Of a DNA stretch of 64,000 nt, positions 9,674-18,845 are shown in pieces. This stretch comes from Rhodobiaceae bacterium UBA4490 (GTDB taxonomy: Bacteria; Pseudomonadota; Alphaproteobacteria; Parvibaculales; Parvibaculaceae): positions 567,624-631,623 of the forward strand of contig DGNO01000002.1 of NCBI GenBank assembly GCA_002389665.1, given 5' to 3'. The notes under the pieces are model-generated. The model had not been told where the DNA came from. It did not search any database and worked only from the letters and a program-made list of their open reading frames with translations. How positions within the stretch are numbered: the stretch's first letter is position 1; every line of letters starts with the position of its first letter. The position numbers and the translations under genes were made by a program.

Positions 9674-10237
9674 ATGAAGATCAATGGCAACGAAATCCGC
9701 CCCGGCAACGTCATCACCCATAAGGGCGGCCTCTGGGCGGCGGTGAAAGTGCAGCACGTCAAGCCCGGCAAGGGCGGCGCTTTCGCCCAGGTGGAACTGA
9801 AGAACCTGGTGGACAACACCAAGCTCAACGAGCGCTTCCGCTCCGCCGAGACGGTGGAACGCGTGCGCCTCGAGCAGAAGGATTATCAGTTCCTCTTTGC
9901 CAATGGCGACATGCTCTCTTTCATGGACCTTGAAAGCTACGAGCAGATCGAACTGCCCACGGACTTTCTCGGCGACCGCGCCGCCTTCCTCCAGGACGGC
10001 ATGCAGATCATCGTGGAGAGCCATGAAGGCAAGCCCATCGGCGTGCAGCTTCCCGATCAGGTGACGCTGGAAATCACCGAGACCGAGCCGGTCGTGAAAG
10101 GCCAGACGGCGGCTTCTTCCTATAAGCCCGCCATGCTGGAAAACGGCCTGCGCGTCATGGTGCCGCCTTTCGTTTCCACCGGCGACCGCATTGTCGTGGA
10201 CACTTCCGAAGTTACCTACATCAAACGGGCCGAATAG
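9674..10237 (+). CDS. efp: Elongation factor P
   Basis: Relieves ribosome stalling at proline runs by binding between the P and E sites. The 187-residue length and three OB-like domains are standard. The tip loop is VKPGKGGAF, with Lys33 at the position modified by EpmA-type enzymes in bacteria that use lysine. The suhB-like gene starts 9 bp after its stop, an arrangement seen in other alphaproteobacteria. Confidence 0.96.
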   Translation: MKINGNEIRPGNVITHKGGLWAAVKVQHVKPGKGGAFAQVELKNLVDNTKLNERFRSAETVERVRLEQKDYQFLFANGDMLSFMDLESYEQIELPTDFLGDRAAFLQDGMQIIVESHEGKPIGVQLPDQVTLEITETEPVVKGQTAASSYKPAMLENGLRVMVPPFVSTGDRIVVDTSEVTYIKRAE

Positions 10238-10246
10238 GCCGGGTTC

Positions 10247-11056
10247 ATGCAGCTTTCAGCCACACTCACCGTCATGGTTCAGGCCGCCCGCAAAGCAGCG
10301 CGGGGCCTGCAGCGCGATTTCGGCGAAGTCGAAAATCTTCAGGTTTCCCGCAAAGGACCGGGGGATTTCGTTACCGCCGCCGATCTAAAAGCGGAAAAGA
10401 TCCTGCGCGAAGAGCTTTCCAAAGCCCGCCCCGGCTACTCCTTCCTGTTGGAAGAAGCGGGTGAGGTGAAAGGCAGCGACAAGAGCCACCGCTGGATCAT
10501 CGATCCTTTGGACGGCACGACGAACTTCATGCACGGCATCCCCGTCTTTGCGATTTCTATCGCGCTGGAACGGGCGGGCGAAGTGGTGGCCGGGCTCGTC
10601 TATAACCCGGTGACGGACGAAATGTTCCTTGCCGAAAAAGGCCGGGGCGCGTTCCTCAACAACCGGCGCTTGCGCGTGGCTGCGCGCACAGAGCTCACCG
10701 ATGCCGTGATCTGTACGGGCATTCCGCATCTGGGCCGCGCCAGCCCGCTTTTCCTGCCCATGTTGAGCGAGCTTATGCCGCGTGTGGCTGGCATAAGGCG
10801 CACGGGTTCCGCCGCGCTCGATCTGGCCTATGTCGCCGCAGGCCGCTTCGACGGCTTTTGGGAAGCAGGCCTTGCGCCCTGGGACATGGCGGCGGGTCTT
10901 TGCCTCATTCGCGAGGCGGGCGGCACGGTCAGCGACCTCAGCGGCAAGGACAAGATTTTCGAGACGGGCGGCGTTCTCGCGGCGAATGAGCGCCTGCATG
11001 GGCCCCTGCTCGATCTCCTGAAAAAAGCGCGCAAAAGCGCCGCCAGCGACACGTAA
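10247..11056 (+). CDS. suhB: Inositol monophosphatase family protein (SuhB-like)
   Basis: Mg-dependent phosphatase of the inositol monophosphatase family, 269 residues. Metal-binding motifs are complete: Glu69-Glu70, IDPLDGTTN (Asp86, Asp89) and LAPWDMAAG near 205. The best-supported bacterial homologue, SuhB, dephosphorylates inositol phosphate and also assists rRNA antitermination; which role applies here cannot be told from sequence. It follows efp closely and precedes the OmpA/MotA/MotB-like trio. Confidence 0.88.
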   Translation: MQLSATLTVMVQAARKAARGLQRDFGEVENLQVSRKGPGDFVTAADLKAEKILREELSKARPGYSFLLEEAGEVKGSDKSHRWIIDPLDGTTNFMHGIPVFAISIALERAGEVVAGLVYNPVTDEMFLAEKGRGAFLNNRRLRVAARTELTDAVICTGIPHLGRASPLFLPMLSELMPRVAGIRRTGSAALDLAYVAAGRFDGFWEAGLAPWDMAAGLCLIREAGGTVSDLSGKDKIFETGGVLAANERLHGPLLDLLKKARKSAASDT

Positions 11057-11230
11057 GCTGCAACCGGTGCGGGAACCTGCGCAGGAGCCCCATTCCACCA
11101 GGTCTCAGATGCCTTAAACGGGCCAATTTTTGCCGGATTTCCCCCTTAAAGCTGGCCTCCTGCCTCCGCAGGCGCGCCTTCTGTGGTAAAATGGCGCAAA
11201 TCAGCGGGACGGGAGATGAAGGTTCAGAAC

Positions 11231-12124
11231 ATGGCGAAGTCCGGTCGCACACACGTCACTCTTTCAATGTTCCTCGGCGCGGCTTTCTGCGCCGCCCTTC
11301 CGGCACTGGCGCAGGCCGATGACGTGACGGTCAATTGGGAAGCGCTCGGCCCTGCCCCGCAAAGCGAGGCGCCCATCGTGCTGCGCTATCCGGGCGCGAA
11401 GAAAAACCTGCCCGGCACCGTTAAGCTCAAGGCACCGGAGGGGGCTGAGGCCCCGCAGCCCCGGCTGAAACCTCATATCATTCCCGATAACGGCCCCGAG
11501 ACGCCGAAAGCCGCCGCGCTGCCGCCGCAAAAACCGGCGCAGAAGAATGAGGCCCAGACACCCCGTCAGGCAGAGCCGAAACCCAAGCCGCAAACCGCAG
11601 CGGTGAGCCCCGCTCCTGTCGCGCCCGCGCCGAAAGCCGCAGAGCCGGAACCCGCGCAGGCGGCAGCGCCGGCCACTGCGCCTGAGCCTGCCGAAGCGCC
11701 CCAGCAAAGCGCCCCGGAAAGCAGGCCCGCGCCTGCCGCCCCGCAAGTGGCAAGCCTCGGCGATCCCAAGAAAGACGCCCCGGCAAAGAGCACGGAGAAG
11801 CTCGGGCCGCCGGAACCGGCCTTTGCCCGCGTGCTCTTTGAGGCGGAGAGCACGTCCATCCTTTCTTCCGTGCGCGCCGGGCTCGATGAAACGGCGGAGC
11901 GGCTGAAGCAAAGCGCCGAACGCATTCAGCTCAAGGCTTATGGCGGGGCGCGCGGCGATCTCTCGTCGGATTCGCGCAAGCTGTCGCTGAAACGCGCGCT
12001 CGCCGTATACAATTATCTGCGCGACCAGGGCGTGCTCACCAGCCGCATGGATGTGCGCGCCTTTGGCGGCGCGCGCGACGACGGCCCGCAGAACCGTGTC
12101 GATATCGTCTTGCAGAAACGCTAA
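11231..12124 (+). CDS. Periplasmic OmpA-like protein with Pro/Ala-rich linker
   Basis: About 297 residues. A signal peptide (LSMFLGAAFCAALPALAQA) is followed by a long Pro/Ala/Lys/Glu-rich disordered stretch (roughly residues 60-190) and a C-terminal OmpA-like region with FEAESTSILSS, LKAYGGARGD, SLKRALAVYNYL and NRVDIVLQ. Such a layout suits an envelope protein that spans the periplasm and contacts peptidoglycan. The ATG at 11231 has GAAGG 8 bp upstream; an ATG at 11216 is an alternative. It is the first of three genes with a MotA/TolQ/ExbB-like and a MotB-like protein, a set conserved near efp and suhB in other alphaproteobacteria (recalled, not checked). Confidence 0.75.
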   Translation: MAKSGRTHVTLSMFLGAAFCAALPALAQADDVTVNWEALGPAPQSEAPIVLRYPGAKKNLPGTVKLKAPEGAEAPQPRLKPHIIPDNGPETPKAAALPPQKPAQKNEAQTPRQAEPKPKPQTAAVSPAPVAPAPKAAEPEPAQAAAPATAPEPAEAPQQSAPESRPAPAAPQVASLGDPKKDAPAKSTEKLGPPEPAFARVLFEAESTSILSSVRAGLDETAERLKQSAERIQLKAYGGARGDLSSDSRKLSLKRALAVYNYLRDQGVLTSRMDVRAFGGARDDGPQNRVDIVLQKR

Positions 12125-12214
12125 AAGCGTCTGAGGGGGTCCGGCCCGCCCGGCCGGAAGACAGATACGGCGTCCCGGCGCATGGCCGGATGCCGCATGA
12201 ATGAGGGGACCGAG

Positions 12215-13129
12215 ATGGCGAAAGATTTTTCCGACGGTATCAAACTTTCACAGCCCCGCCCCTACCTCACGCGGATGATGCTGTTTCTGGCGCTGGTCGG
12301 CTTTCTGCTGCTCATTCTCGCCCCGCGCATCATGGAAGCCTTTCTTGCCAATCCGGGCCTTAACGGGCTGATCGTCGGCACACTTTTCATCGGCATGCTC
12401 TATGCCTTCCGCCAAGTGCTGCAGCTTGGCCCGGAAGTGAAATGGGTGAACGCGTTCCGCCGCGCCGATCCGGGCCTGGCGCTGCCGCCCGCGCCGCGCC
12501 TTCTCGCGCCCATGGCGACGATGCTCGGCAACCGCAAGGGCCGCATGACGCTCTCGGCAGGCTCGATGCGCGCCATGCTCGATTCCATCGGCTCGCGGCT
12601 TGATGAGCAGCGCGAGATTTCCCGCTACATGATCGGGCTTTTGATCTTTCTGGGCTTGCTCGGCACGTTCTGGGGTCTGCTCATTACGGTTTCCTCCGTC
12701 GGCGACACGCTGCAAAGCCTGAATGTGGAGGCAACGGATTCCGCTTCCGTCTTCACCAGCCTGCGCGAGGGGCTGCAAGCACCGCTGCGCGGCATGGGTA
12801 CGGCGTTTTCCTCTTCGCTTTTCGGCCTGACGGGCTCGCTCATTCTTGGCTTTCTCGATCTGCAAGCAGGACAGGCGCAGAACCGGTTTTACAACGAGCT
12901 TGAAGAATGGCTTTCCACGGTGACGAATGTCATCGACGTGCCGGCAACGGCCGGGGAAAACACGACGCCCGAACAGGCCTCGCTTCTCGCCCTTGCCGGG
13001 CAGATCGCCGCGCTCACCGAGCAGCTTCACGCCGAGCAGCGCCTGGTGCGCGAGCTTGCCGAAAACCAGGCGGCGATCCGGCCCGCGCTTGAAGAACTTG
13101 CCGGCTCCCTGAAAAAGCGCGGGAGCTAA
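12215..13129 (+). CDS. MotA/TolQ/ExbB-like proton-channel family protein
   Basis: 304-residue inner-membrane protein. Two N-terminal membrane helices (from about 20 and 50) are followed by a cytoplasmic stretch and two further helices containing LGLLGTFWGLLITVSSVGD and MGTAFSSSLFGLTGSLILG, the hallmark PF01618-like pair. The C-terminal ~60 residues are charged and helical. Family members form pentameric stators that use ion flow. AGGGG lies 6 bp before the ATG at 12215; upstream ATG codons at 12182 and 12197 are less well placed. Its stop is 3 bp from the MotB-like start. No flagellar gene is nearby, so a flagellar role is not implied. Confidence 0.8.
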   Translation: MAKDFSDGIKLSQPRPYLTRMMLFLALVGFLLLILAPRIMEAFLANPGLNGLIVGTLFIGMLYAFRQVLQLGPEVKWVNAFRRADPGLALPPAPRLLAPMATMLGNRKGRMTLSAGSMRAMLDSIGSRLDEQREISRYMIGLLIFLGLLGTFWGLLITVSSVGDTLQSLNVEATDSASVFTSLREGLQAPLRGMGTAFSSSLFGLTGSLILGFLDLQAGQAQNRFYNELEEWLSTVTNVIDVPATAGENTTPEQASLLALAGQIAALTEQLHAEQRLVRELAENQAAIRPALEELAGSLKKRGS

Positions 13130-13132
13130 GCC

Positions 13133-14146
13133 ATGGCGGTTTCGCGGCGCATCAGAGGCCGCGCGCCGAGCGCGGATTATTGGCCGGGCTTCGTCGATGT
13201 CATGGCGACATTGCTGCTCGTCCTGATCTTCCTGCTTTCGATCTTCATGCTGACGCAGTTCTTCCTTGCCAAATCCATAACCGGTAAGGATTCCGCGCTC
13301 GACCGGCTGCGCGCGCAGATCAGCGAGCTGACCGATCTTCTGGCGCTGGAGCGGGCGGAAAAAGCCGAACTGCAAACCACTATCGCCGCCCTCAATGATG
13401 CGCTGGCCAGTGCCGAAAGCGAAAAGGCGGCCCTGCAAAGCGCGCTCTCCGAAGGCGGCAGCGAACGGGTCGCCGCTCTTGAAAGCGCGCTTGAGAAAGA
13501 AAAAGAAATTTCCTCCGACGCATTGGCGCAGGTCGAACTCGTCAACCAGCAGCTTGCAGCGCTCCGCCGTCAGCTTGCCTCGCTCCAGGCCGCCCTTGAA
13601 GCAGCGGAAGCGAAAGACCGCGAAGCCCAGGCGCAGATCGCCGATCTCGGCCGCCGCCTCAATGCCGCCCTTGCTCAGAAGGTGCAGGAACTTGCCCGCT
13701 ACCGTTCGGAATTTTTCGGCAAGCTGCGCGAAGCCTTGGGCAGCCGCAAGGACATTGAGGTCGTCGGCGACCGTTTCGTCTTCCAGTCGGAGATTTTCTT
13801 TTCCTCAGGCTCCGCTGCGCTTTCGAGTGCCGGGCAAAGCGAACTCGACAAGATCGCCGCGGCAGTGAAGGAAATCTCCGGCGACATTCCCGCCGATATC
13901 AACTGGATCCTGCGCGTCGATGGCCATTCCGATGCCGCGCCCATCGCCACGAAGGAGTTTCCCTCCAACTGGCATCTGTCGGCGGCGCGCGCCATTTCGG
14001 TCGTGCAATATCTCGCAGATCAAGGCGTGCCGCGCAAAAGACTGGTCGCTGCCGGTTTCGGCGAGCACCAGCCCCTTGCCAAAGGCACGAGCCCGCAGGA
14101 TTACCGGCGCAACCGGCGCATCGAGTTCAAGCTGACCGAACGTTGA
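13133..14146 (+). CDS. MotB-like protein: TM helix, coiled coil, OmpA domain
   Basis: 337 residues. A single membrane helix at about 19-44 contains DVMATLLLVLIF with Asp22 where MotB stators carry the proton-binding Asp. A long coiled coil (about 50-200) leads to a C-terminal OmpA/Pal-type peptidoglycan-binding domain (FFSSGSAALS, VDGHSDAAPI, LSAARAISVVQYL, AGFGEHQPLA, NRRIEFKL). It is almost certainly the partner of the preceding MotA/TolQ-like protein. The coiled coil is much longer than in MotB, closer to other non-flagellar stator partners. Cellular role is unknown. Confidence 0.82.
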   Translation: MAVSRRIRGRAPSADYWPGFVDVMATLLLVLIFLLSIFMLTQFFLAKSITGKDSALDRLRAQISELTDLLALERAEKAELQTTIAALNDALASAESEKAALQSALSEGGSERVAALESALEKEKEISSDALAQVELVNQQLAALRRQLASLQAALEAAEAKDREAQAQIADLGRRLNAALAQKVQELARYRSEFFGKLREALGSRKDIEVVGDRFVFQSEIFFSSGSAALSSAGQSELDKIAAAVKEISGDIPADINWILRVDGHSDAAPIATKEFPSNWHLSAARAISVVQYLADQGVPRKRLVAAGFGEHQPLAKGTSPQDYRRNRRIEFKLTER

Positions 14147-14152
14147 TCCGGC

Positions 14153-15277
14153 TCATTCGGTTTTTTCGGCAGCGCTTTCCTTCGCGCAGACAAGGATCTT
14201 CGGCTCGAAGACGCCGGAGGCGAGCATCAACCCGTTATAGCCTGCCGCCGTTGCAAGGCCGGAAAGCAGATCACCTTTATCGAGCAGCAAGGTGCGCGCT
14301 TCCCCGCCGCCGCCGGGGCGCGGCGTCATTTCCACAATCTGGCTCGGCGAAAGTTCCGCCGGATCGTTTGCATGGGCAAGGAACGCGGTGAGCGAGGGAT
14401 GCGCGCCAATAAGAAGGCGTCCGTCTTCTTGCACATCTATATTGTCGACGCCCGTGCCGAGATAAACCGTCTCGAAGGGCTCGAGCGCACCCGTCTCGAT
14501 ATCGCGGGTGAAAATGCGCAGCGTCATGTCGAGCGTTTCGGCGACATAAAGCTTGGTGCCGTCGGGGCTGGAATTGACGCCATTGGCGTAAGTAAAGCCG
14601 TCGGCCACAACACGGCCCTCATCGCCTTCCCAGTAAACGAGATTGCCGCGGTCGGCGAGGAAGAAGTCTTCCAGAAGCCGGCCGAAATTCGACGAAGAGC
14701 CGTGATCGTTGGTCAGGTAAAACGCGTCGGGGCCCACCGCATGCACATCGTTCGGGTGAATGAAAAGCTCCGAGCTCACCGTGCGCCGATGCTCGAGAAG
14801 CCCGCCCTCCAGCACTTCGAAAATTTCCACATCATGCGTGCCGTCGGAGGGATGATTGACGACGAAGAGAAAGCGCTGGCCTTCCTCGCTCACATAAAGG
14901 TCGATCCCGTGCGGGCGGAAGTCGGCAGGCTCTAGCGCCGTGACGGGGCGCAGCGCCCAGGCATCGGAGGCTTCGGAAAGATCGATGACATAGATCCCGC
15001 CGCGGATAGCCTGCGACCCCGGACCGCCCGCCGCGATCTTGCGCCGGTCGACGGCGGAGACGAAAGCAAGCGCGCGCTCCCGGTCGATCACGATATCTTC
15101 CGGTCCCGGCACCGCCTCGATGGTGCTGCAATCGGCGGTGATCTCTTCACGGAAAGAGGTAAACATGCCCGCCGAGGTGAGGAAGCGGATGGTGAAAAAA
15201 CTCGCCGCCGCCACGATGATGACCGCCGCATAGACCGCCCAGCGCAAAGCCGCGCTCTTTTCTTTCGTCCCGCTCAT
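14153..15277 (-). CDS. Membrane-anchored paraoxonase/arylesterase-like protein
   Basis: 374 residues with one N-terminal membrane helix (about 13-33) and a six-bladed beta-propeller of the paraoxonase/SMP-30 type. Probable calcium ligands are visible: GPEDI (Glu60, Asp61), HPNDVHA, TNDHG, YANGVNSS and VDNIDV. Related enzymes hydrolyse lactones and aryl esters; the natural substrate here is unknown. It is convergent with the MotB-like gene (6 bp between stops) and lies downstream of the ABC exporter on the same strand, with about 40 bp between them. Confidence 0.78.
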   Translation of the reverse strand: MSGTKEKSAALRWAVYAAVIIVAAASFFTIRFLTSAGMFTSFREEITADCSTIEAVPGPEDIVIDRERALAFVSAVDRRKIAAGGPGSQAIRGGIYVIDLSEASDAWALRPVTALEPADFRPHGIDLYVSEEGQRFLFVVNHPSDGTHDVEIFEVLEGGLLEHRRTVSSELFIHPNDVHAVGPDAFYLTNDHGSSSNFGRLLEDFFLADRGNLVYWEGDEGRVVADGFTYANGVNSSPDGTKLYVAETLDMTLRIFTRDIETGALEPFETVYLGTGVDNIDVQEDGRLLIGAHPSLTAFLAHANDPAELSPSQIVEMTPRPGGGGEARTLLLDKGDLLSGLATAAGYNGLMLASGVFEPKILVCAKESAAEKTE

Positions 15278-15318
15278 CCCCTCACTCCCCTCTTGGCTTT
15301 CCCGGCATCTACCGGATG

Positions 15319-17160
15319 TTACTCGGCAATCTGGCGGGCAGGCGCGAACCCGCCCTCGCCTTGCCCGAATTGCAGATCGGCGAGGCGCGCATAAAGCCCG
15401 CCTTCGGCCACCAGTTCATCATGAGTGCCTGCGGCAACGACGCGGCCCCCATCCATCACCACGATCCGGTCCGCCTTGCGCACGGTGGCAAGACGGTGCG
15501 CGATGACGAGCGTCGTGCGCCCTACCATCAGCCGGTCGAGCGCCTTTTGCACGAGCTGTTCGCTTTCCGCATCGAGCGCGCTTGTCGCCTCATCGAGAAG
15601 CAGCACCGGCGCATCGCGCAGCAGCGCGCGGGCAATGGCGATACGCTGGCGCTGACCGCCTGAAAGCGTCACGCCGCGCTCGCCGAAGCGCGTTTCATAT
15701 CCCTCAGGCAGGGAGGAAAGAAAATCGTCGATCAGCGCCGCCTTCGCCGCCTCGCGCACCTCTTCATCTCTCGCCTCGGACCGGCCATAGCGGATGTTTT
15801 CCGCCGCGCTCATGCCGAAGACGACGGGCTCCTGCGGCACCAGCGCAAAGCGGCGGCGCAGCGCTTCGGGATCGGCCTTTTGCAGATCGACCCCGTCAAG
15901 GCGGATCGTACCCGACTGGGGATCGTAAAACCGCAGGAGAAGCTGGAAGACCGTGCTCTTGCCCGCACCCGAAGGGCCGACGATGGCCACGGTTTCGCCG
16001 GGCTTGATATTGAGCGAGAAACCGGAAAGCGCCGAGACATCGGGCCGTGTGGGATAGGAGAAGGAGACCTCTTCAAAACCGATTTCCCCGCGCCCGGGCT
16101 CCGGGAGAAGATCGGCGTCCACCGGCGCCTTGATGGCCGGCTCCACATCGAGAAGCTCGTTGAGGCGTTCGGTCGCCCCCGCCGCCATTTGCACATCGCC
16201 CCAGACTTCCGAAAGCGCGCCGAGCGCGCCCGCCGCAAAAACCGCATAAAGAATGAACTGCAATAGCTCGCCGCCCGTCATGCGGTCGGCCAGCACCTGC
16301 TGTGCGCCGAACCAGAGCACGCCCACAACGGCGGAAAGACCGAGAAAAAAGGCAAGCGCGGTCAGCACGGCGCGCGCGCTGATGCGCCGGCGCGCGGCGG
16401 CGAAAGCCCCTTCCACCGTATCGGCGAAGCGGCGGCCTTCTTCGTTTTCATGATTGAAGGCCTGCACGGTCTGAATGGCATTGAGGCTTTCCCCGCCCAC
16501 CGCGCTTGTATCCGCGATCCTGTCCTGGCTGTCGCGCGAAAGGCGGCGCACCCGGCGCCCGAAAATCACGAAGGGCAGCACGATCAGCGGCAGAGGCAGC
16601 AGCACAAGACCGGAGAGCGTCGGGCTCGTGATCGCCATCATCGTTGCCGCGCCGATGAGAAGGAAGATATTGCGCAGCGCAACGGAGGCGCTCGATCCCA
16701 CCACCGTCTTGATCAGCGTCGTGTCGGCGGTCAGCCGCGAGAGCACTTCGCCCGTGCGGGTGATTTCAAAGAAGGCGGGAGAGAGCCTCAAGATATGCTC
16801 ATAGACGGCTTTGCGCAGATCGGCCACCACGCGCTCGCCGATCCAGCTGACGAAGAAAAAACGCGCCGCGCTCGAAACGCCCAGCATCAGCGCCACGAAA
16901 ATCAGCATGGCAAAATACTGATCGATAAAGGCGGCGTTTTCTTTCGAGAACCCTTCATCCAGCATCCGCCGCATGGCCATGGGAATGGCAAGCGTGGAGA
17001 GCGTTGCCATGATCAGCGCGAAGAACGCCGCCCAGACCATGGATTTGTACCGCGCCAGAAAAGGAACGAGCCGCATCAGCGGGCGCACATTGCGCGCGGG
17101 CTTGCGCCTGAGTGCTTCCTGCTCGATCGCCTCGGCAACGGGATTGGAATTATCGCTCAT
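15319..17160 (-). CDS. ABC exporter, fused permease and ATPase (MsbA-related)
   Basis: 613 residues in the half-transporter layout: six membrane helices over about residues 35-310, then a nucleotide-binding domain with Walker [11 protein letters not shown]-loop VPQEPVVFG, signature [16 protein letters not shown], Walker [13 protein letters not shown] and the H-loop IAHRL. It should work as a homodimer exporting lipid-like or hydrophobic compounds; the substrate is not readable. The upstream region holds short tandem repeats. Confidence 0.88.
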   Translation of the reverse strand: MSDNSNPVAEAIEQEALRRKPARNVRPLMRLVPFLARYKSMVWAAFFALIMATLSTLAIPMAMRRMLDEGFSKENAAFIDQYFAMLIFVALMLGVSSAARFFFVSWIGERVVADLRKAVYEHILRLSPAFFEITRTGEVLSRLTADTTLIKTVVGSSASVALRNIFLLIGAATMMAITSPTLSGLVLLPLPLIVLPFVIFGRRVRRLSRDSQDRIADTSAVGGESLNAIQTVQAFNHENEEGRRFADTVEGAFAAARRRISARAVLTALAFFLGLSAVVGVLWFGAQQVLADRMTGGELLQFILYAVFAAGALGALSEVWGDVQMAAGATERLNELLDVEPAIKAPVDADLLPEPGRGEIGFEEVSFSYPTRPDVSALSGFSLNIKPGETVAIVGPSGAGKSTVFQLLLRFYDPQSGTIRLDGVDLQKADPEALRRRFALVPQEPVVFGMSAAENIRYGRSEARDEEVREAAKAALIDDFLSSLPEGYETRFGERGVTLSGGQRQRIAIARALLRDAPVLLLDEATSALDAESEQLVQKALDRLMVGRTTLVIAHRLATVRKADRIVVMDGGRVVAAGTHDELVAEGGLYARLADLQFGQGEGGFAPARQIAE

Positions 17161-17194
17161 GAAATGGGGTACCGGTTCAACGAGAAAAGATCAG

Positions 17195-17240
17195 AACTAG
17201 AAAAGGCCAAAACTAGAAAAGGCCAAATTAGAAAAGACTA
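17195..17240. repeat. Tandem 16-bp repeats upstream of ABC exporter
   Basis: AACTAGAAAAGGCCAA occurs at 17195-17210 and 17211-17226, followed by a degenerate third unit (ATTAGAAAAGACTAG). The array lies 35-80 bp upstream of the exporter start codon (reading leftward), inside its likely promoter or leader. Confidence 0.75.
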
Positions 17241-17324
17241 GGGGCCACATATAGCAAGCCAGGCACGGGAGAACCACCGGCACGGCCCCGCCCGCCTGGG
17301 GCAAAAGGTCCCGCAAGCGGCCCG

Positions 17325-17912
17325 TTACGCCAGAAGCACGCTGAGATGGGCCTCGGTAAGGCGCTGCGCCGCTTCCTCCCCCTGCCAGCCCCGCTCGCCC
17401 GTCAGAAGATCCCAGACCTGCACGGACGAGGCCGCCCAAAGATAATCCGCCGCTTTATCCGCCTGCCAGGACGGAGCAAGACGGCCTTCCGCTGCAAGCC
17501 CGGCCGCCAGATCCCGGAAAACCCCGTATAGCTCGTCCATCCTGTCGTTCCAGGCTGCGGCTACCGCCTCATCCTGGGGTTTGAGACGGATCAGCTCCCG
17601 CGCGACGGGCGCGATATGCGGCACGAAGGCGAACCAGGCGGCCAGCACCGCGCGCAGCTTCGCCGGCGCCCCTGCCTCGCCCAGCGCCTTTTCCATCGCC
17701 TCCCTGACGGCAAAGCGTTCATCGGCCCGCTGCACCAACGCCATAAGCAGCCCGCCGCGCGAGCCGAAATGCACATAGACGGATTGGCGCGTCACGCCCG
17801 CTTCCTTGGCGATTTCCGCCAGCGAAACATCCGCGCCTTTGCGGGGAATGAGCGCCCAGGCGACATCGAGGATTTCTTCTCTGGTGCGCGCCGATTTCTT
17901 ATTTTTTGACAT
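17325..17912 (-). CDS. TetR-family transcriptional regulator
   Basis: 195 residues. The N-terminal helix-turn-helix is clear: [40 protein letters not shown]. The C-terminal ligand domain ([19 protein letters not shown] onward) is not diagnostic. It is divergent from the DUF1330 gene, with an AT-rich 56-bp gap holding inverted repeats, so autoregulation and control of the neighbour are likely. Confidence 0.88.
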   Translation of the reverse strand: MSKNKKSARTREEILDVAWALIPRKGADVSLAEIAKEAGVTRQSVYVHFGSRGGLLMALVQRADERFAVREAMEKALGEAGAPAKLRAVLAAWFAFVPHIAPVARELIRLKPQDEAVAAAWNDRMDELYGVFRDLAAGLAAEGRLAPSWQADKAADYLWAASSVQVWDLLTGERGWQGEEAAQRLTEAHLSVLLA

Positions 17913-17913
17913 A

Positions 17914-17950
17914 TGTAAAATTTCTAACTATATATTTTTTACACGCGTAA
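17914..17950. promoter_or_regulatory. Candidate TetR operator between tetR-like and DUF1330 genes
   Basis: TGTAAAA (17914-17920) and TTTTACA (17937-17943) form a 7-bp inverted repeat with a 16-bp spacer. A second near-palindrome, TTACACGCGTAA (17939-17950), overlaps its right arm. Both lie in an unusually AT-rich gap, right where the two divergent promoters must be. Confidence 0.5.
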
Positions 17951-17968
17951 TATTTTTAAAGGATTCCC

Positions 17969-18391
17969 ATGCCAAACGCTATCCCGCAAAACCGCCTCGA
18001 TGCCCTGATTGCCGCTTATGGAGAAGACAGCGGCGGAACCGGCGCCGTGCCGAGCCCGGCCCAATGGCAGGCGCTGGCCGCGCTCGATCCCGCCAAACCC
18101 GTTACATTGATCAATTATTTCAAGCTCGCCCCGCAAGGAAACGAGGCGATGATGAATTACGCCGCCGTTTCCATGCCTACCCTCGAAAAACTGGGCGGGC
18201 GTTTTCTTCTCACCGCGCCCTTCGCCGGCACGCTGATGGGCGAGGCGGAAGACTGGGACATGATCGCCATCGGCACCTACCCGGAGGCGCGCCTCGTTTT
18301 CGCGCTTTTCGAGGACCCGGCCTACCGGGAGGCCTATGCCCACCGCAAGGCGGCGTGCCTGCGCCAAAAGGTGCTGATCGCCGCCGGATAG
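17969..18391 (+). CDS. DUF1330-like protein
   Basis: 140 residues, soluble. The pattern [11 protein letters not shown]...[18 protein letters not shown]...[24 protein letters not shown] matches the DUF1330/dimeric ferredoxin-like fold in which small proteins bind or rearrange unknown ligands. Its partner is the divergent TetR regulator, so expression is probably ligand-induced. AAAGG precedes the ATG. Confidence 0.65.
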   Translation: MPNAIPQNRLDALIAAYGEDSGGTGAVPSPAQWQALAALDPAKPVTLINYFKLAPQGNEAMMNYAAVSMPTLEKLGGRFLLTAPFAGTLMGEAEDWDMIAIGTYPEARLVFALFEDPAYREAYAHRKAACLRQKVLIAAG

Positions 18392-18495
18392 CCCCCTTGC
18401 AATTCCCCTTTCCCTCCGCTATAAGCCCGCTTTCCAAGAGGTTTCCAGGGTCATCCGCCGCTTTGCCGGCTGCCCCGCAGAGAATGAGAAGACGG

Positions 18496-18723
18496 ATGAA
18501 AAAAGACATCCATCCCGACTACCACATGATCAAAGTGGCCATGACGGACGGCACCGTGTACGAGACCCGCTCCACCTATGGTGCAGAGGGCGACACGATC
18601 ACGCTCGACATCGACCCGACGACCCACCCGGCATGGACCGGCGGCTCGTCGAACCTGATGGACCGCGGCGGCCGCGTGAGCCGCTTCAACGAGAAGTACA
18701 AAGGCTTTCTCGGCAAGAAATAA
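18496..18723 (+). CDS. rpmE: 50S ribosomal protein L31
   Basis: 75 residues beginning [19 protein letters not shown] and ending [13 protein letters not shown]. The zinc-binding cysteines of the classical L31 are absent, so this is the zinc-independent form usual in alphaproteobacteria. The ATG at 18496 is chosen by family alignment; the frame upstream is open but unrelated. It is followed by a strong bidirectional terminator and convergent rcdA. Confidence 0.95.
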   Translation: MKKDIHPDYHMIKVAMTDGTVYETRSTYGAEGDTITLDIDPTTHPAWTGGSSNLMDRGGRVSRFNEKYKGFLGKK

Positions 18724-18782
18724 ATCTCTGCCGGATTACGCCTTGGGCTGGCGCCCTGCCCTGCTTGGTGCGCCGCCTGCCA

Positions 18783-18814
18783 AAAAGCCCCGCCTTTTCC
18801 AAGGCGGGGCTTTT
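18783..18814. terminator. Bidirectional terminator between rpmE and rcdA
   Basis: AAAAGCCCCGCCTT (18783-18796), loop TTCC, AAGGCGGGGCTTTT (18801-18814): a perfect 14-bp stem with A- and T-tracts on both sides. It serves both convergent genes. Confidence 0.92.
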
Positions 18815-18845
18815 GTCGTCTTTGGGCGTTAGCGTCTGAAACGGC

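Noticed and set aside
11231-14146. Zorya anti-phage system (ZorA/ZorB are MotA/MotB-like)
   Set aside because: The MotA-like protein lacks the very long ZorA tail, and no ZorC, ZorD or ZorE gene lies nearby. The genes sit in a housekeeping region with efp and suhB.
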